Of a DNA stretch of 64,000 nt, positions 62,372 through 64,000 are shown one piece after another. The translations under genes were made by a program, and so were the position numbers. Where the stretch lies: assembly GCF_001426435.1 (NCBI RefSeq), contig NZ_LMER01000019.1, positions 106,382 through 170,381 on the forward strand, in the 5' to 3' direction. How positions within the stretch are numbered: the stretch's first letter is position 1; the number at the start of each line of letters is the position of its first letter. The notes beneath the pieces were generated by a model, which saw only the letters and a program-made list of their open reading frames with translations, ran no database searches and was not told where the DNA came from. This stretch comes from Angustibacter sp. Root456 (GTDB lineage: Bacteria; Actinomycetota; Actinomycetes; Actinomycetales; Angustibacteraceae).

Positions 62372-63471
62372 GCGCGACGCAGCAGGGCACCGTGCTCGTC
62401 GTCGGGGCGAGCGGTCTGGTGGGTGCTGCGAGCGTCGAGGCGTTCTCCCGCAACGGGTGGGACGTGATCGCGATGTCGCGCCGTCGGCCCGAGGTGGAGC
62501 CGGGCACGCGGTTCCGGCACGTGGCAGTGGACCTGCGGGACGCCGCGGCGACGCGCGCCGCCGTGATCTCACCCGAGCTGCGCGGCGTGACCCACGTGGT
62601 CTACACCGCGGTGCACGAGAAGCCGGGGCTGGTGCGTGGCTGGCGCGACGAGGACCAGATGCGGACGAACCTCATCATGCTGCAGAACCTGCTGGACCCG
62701 TTGTGCGACAACGGCCGGCTCGAGCACGTGACCCTCCTGCAGGGCACCAAGGCCTACGGGGTGCACCTGCACCCGATCCGGGTGCCCGCCCGCGAGCGGC
62801 ACCCGCGCGACGAGCACCCGAACTTCTACTGGCTGCACGAGGACCACCTGCGCCGCAAGGCCGAGGAGACCGGACTGCGGTGGACGATCCTGCGCCCGCA
62901 GCTCGTCGTCGGGCCGACCCACGGCGTGGCCATGAACCTGCCGCCCGTCATCGGTGCGTATGCCGCGGTGTGCCGCGAGCTCGGCGTGCCGTTCGCCTTC
63001 CCGGGGGGTGCGGCGTACGTGACCGAGGCGGTCGACGTCCGGATCGTCGCGGACGCCGCCGTGTGGGCCGCCACCGCGCCGCAGGCCTGGGGCGAGCACT
63101 TCAACCTGACCAACGGCGAGGTGTTCGGCTGGCGCGACCTGTGGCCCGCGCTGGCTGAGGAGCTCGGGGTCGAGACCGGTCCGGACGAGCCGCGGCGGTT
63201 GGCTCAGTTCCTGCCCGAGCACGAGGCCGAGTGGGACGCGGCGGTCCGCAGGCACGGGCTGCGGCCGCTCCGGCTGGCTGAGCTGTTGGGAGAGTCGCAC
63301 TTCTACGCCGACTTCTGCTTCGCTGCGGGCGCCGAGCAGGCACCACCACCGGCGTTCGTCAGCGTGGTGAAGGCGATGCAGGCGGGCTTCACCCGCACAT
63401 GCGACACCGAGCTGTCGTTCCGGCACTGGCTGCGGGCCCTGGTGAAGAGCAAGGTCATCCCCGGCGGCTGA
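62368..63471 (+). CDS. PRISE-like NAD(P)H-dependent enone/enal reductase
   Basis: A 367-residue extended SDR. The nucleotide loop GASGLVGAA (about residues 13-21) and SRRRPEVEP are followed by LLQGTKAYGVHL (K128) and PNFYWLHEDHL (Y154). These two blocks are the signature of the PRISE group (progesterone 5-beta-reductase and iridoid synthase of plants, with bacterial relatives), where this Lys and Tyr are catalytic in 1,4-reduction of activated C=C bonds. In this operon it may reduce an enone intermediate. It ends the overlapping gene run; 70 bases then separate it from a convergent gene. Confidence 0.82.
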   Translation: MSATQQGTVLVVGASGLVGAASVEAFSRNGWDVIAMSRRRPEVEPGTRFRHVAVDLRDAAATRAAVISPELRGVTHVVYTAVHEKPGLVRGWRDEDQMRTNLIMLQNLLDPLCDNGRLEHVTLLQGTKAYGVHLHPIRVPARERHPRDEHPNFYWLHEDHLRRKAEETGLRWTILRPQLVVGPTHGVAMNLPPVIGAYAAVCRELGVPFAFPGGAAYVTEAVDVRIVADAAVWAATAPQAWGEHFNLTNGEVFGWRDLWPALAEELGVETGPDEPRRLAQFLPEHEAEWDAAVRRHGLRPLRLAELLGESHFYADFCFAAGAEQAPPPAFVSVVKAMQAGFTRTCDTELSFRHWLRALVKSKVIPGG

Positions 63472-63541
63472 GAGCCGCCAGTGTGCAGCCGTGTCCAACC
63501 AGTGCCGGATCGATCGCGTCCTCCCCGCCTGAGCCGCCGCG

Positions 63542-64000
63542 TCAGCGGAAGACGCACGTCTGCCCCGCACCGATCCGGGTGACGACGTTGGAGGGACCGG
63601 TGCCGTCCAACCCGCCCGCGAGACCGCCGGCGACCGACCACTCCGGTCCCACCGTGCCCGTGGTGACGTGGACCTTCGCGAAGGCGCTGCGCAGGTCGGC
63701 CAGCGTGCTACCGAGCCCGATACCGTCCGCCGTCGTGAGGCGCTGGGTGCTGGGCTGCGCTGGCACCCGGCTGGTGACGGTCCACCCGACGAAGCGGTCG
63801 CCGTCGAGGTAGAGCGAGAGCACCTCGGCGGCCGTCGGGAAGGCCAGCACCTCGATCGAGGGACCGCAGTCCGGCAGGGCGTTGCGGGCTCCCGCCACGC
63901 CGAACAGCGAGGACACGACCTGGGCGATGGTGGTGGACGAGGTCGTCGCGAACGGCTCGTGCCGGATGGACGACGCGCCGCTGACGTACCCCAGGCCGTC
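63542..64000 (-). CDS. hypothetical protein, partial at the window edge
   Basis: A leftward frame with its stop at 63542 stays open to the end of the window, giving at least 152 residues of the C-terminus. GTG at 63916 is an internal in-frame candidate start, but coding continues before it (IRHEPFATTSSTTIAQVV). The visible part has alternating beta strands and helices, two Cys (LPDCGPS, GQTCVFR) and repeated Thr/Gly-rich turns, as in secreted actinobacterial proteins. No family was recognised. It converges on the catabolic cluster and is probably unrelated to it. Confidence 0.6.
   Translation of the reverse strand, partial: DGLGYVSGASSIRHEPFATTSSTTIAQVVSSLFGVAGARNALPDCGPSIEVLAFPTAAEVLSLYLDGDRFVGWTVTSRVPAQPSTQRLTTADGIGLGSTLADLRSAFAKVHVTTGTVGPEWSVAGGLAGGLDGTGPSNVVTRIGAGQTCVFR

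Overview
The window is chromosomal DNA of a very GC-rich actinobacterium. Supporting signs are the strong G/C bias at third codon positions, many GTG starts, mycothiol-type and RskA/SigK-type proteins, the actinobacterial families DUF3027 and DUF2530, and frequent -10 boxes (TANNNT) placed 6-8 bases before a start codon, the layout expected for leaderless mRNAs. Several genes of the left half (short cold-shock protein, MFS transporter, DUF3027, DUF2530, MarR, SerC, small citrate synthase) have, from memory, counterparts in the Rv0871-Rv0889c region of Mycobacterium tuberculosis, so this looks like an old core neighbourhood. The genus cannot be fixed from the sequence alone; a Kineosporiaceae-like or related actinomycete would fit.

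Left part (0-27 kb), mostly housekeeping. It holds an MFS transporter; a HAD phosphatase fused to a LarE-type sulfur transferase; a cold-shock-domain protein; a second MFS transporter; DUF3027; a 990-residue secreted propeller/FlgD-Ig protein; DUF2530; an NCS2/AzgA purine permease; a mycothiol-dependent-type enzyme; a MarR-MFS operon; an unlisted 28-residue membrane microprotein; a secreted lytic transglycosylase; an ArsR-like repressor-MFS operon divergent from a methyltransferase across three 14-bp tandem repeats; serC; citrate synthase; pdxH; and a large SARP/BTAD-ATPase regulator in front of a flavin oxidase.

Middle part (27-39.7 kb). An Entner-Doudoroff edd-eda operon sits behind a CRP-like palindrome. 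It converges on a short transcription unit (strong promoter, very strong ribosome binding site, 12-codon ORF, three-way-junction RNA) that lies downstream of sigK-rskA. Then follow a hotdog-like protein, a photolyase, a DtxR-family repressor, an NlpC/P60 hydrolase behind a c-di-AMP (ydaO) riboswitch, an HNH nuclease, a FrnE-like DsbA protein, cspA with a structured leader, a CoA-binding protein, a secreted protein of unknown function, an AhpD-like protein and tRNA-Arg(CCU).

Right part (39.9-63.5 kb). This is one large CoA-thioester catabolic cluster. Two crotonases are divergent from a five-gene branched-chain-amino-acid-type ABC importer. These are followed, mostly with 1-4 bp gene overlaps, by an acyl-CoA dehydrogenase, a cyclase-family metal hydrolase, a TetR regulator, a PaaK-like CoA ligase, a thiolase, a 3-hydroxyacyl-CoA dehydrogenase, a family III CoA-transferase, an atypical dienoyl-CoA-reductase-like SDR, a two-subunit family I CoA-transferase, a double acyl-CoA dehydrogenase, a third crotonase, three hotdog/MaoC proteins, a TesB thioesterase and a PRISE-like enone reductase. 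Read together they describe uptake, CoA activation and modified beta-oxidation of an unidentified, probably branched or cyclic, carboxylic acid. This cluster and the small structured RNA near 30 kb are the most interesting items. No transposase, CRISPR array, rRNA or replication origin was seen.
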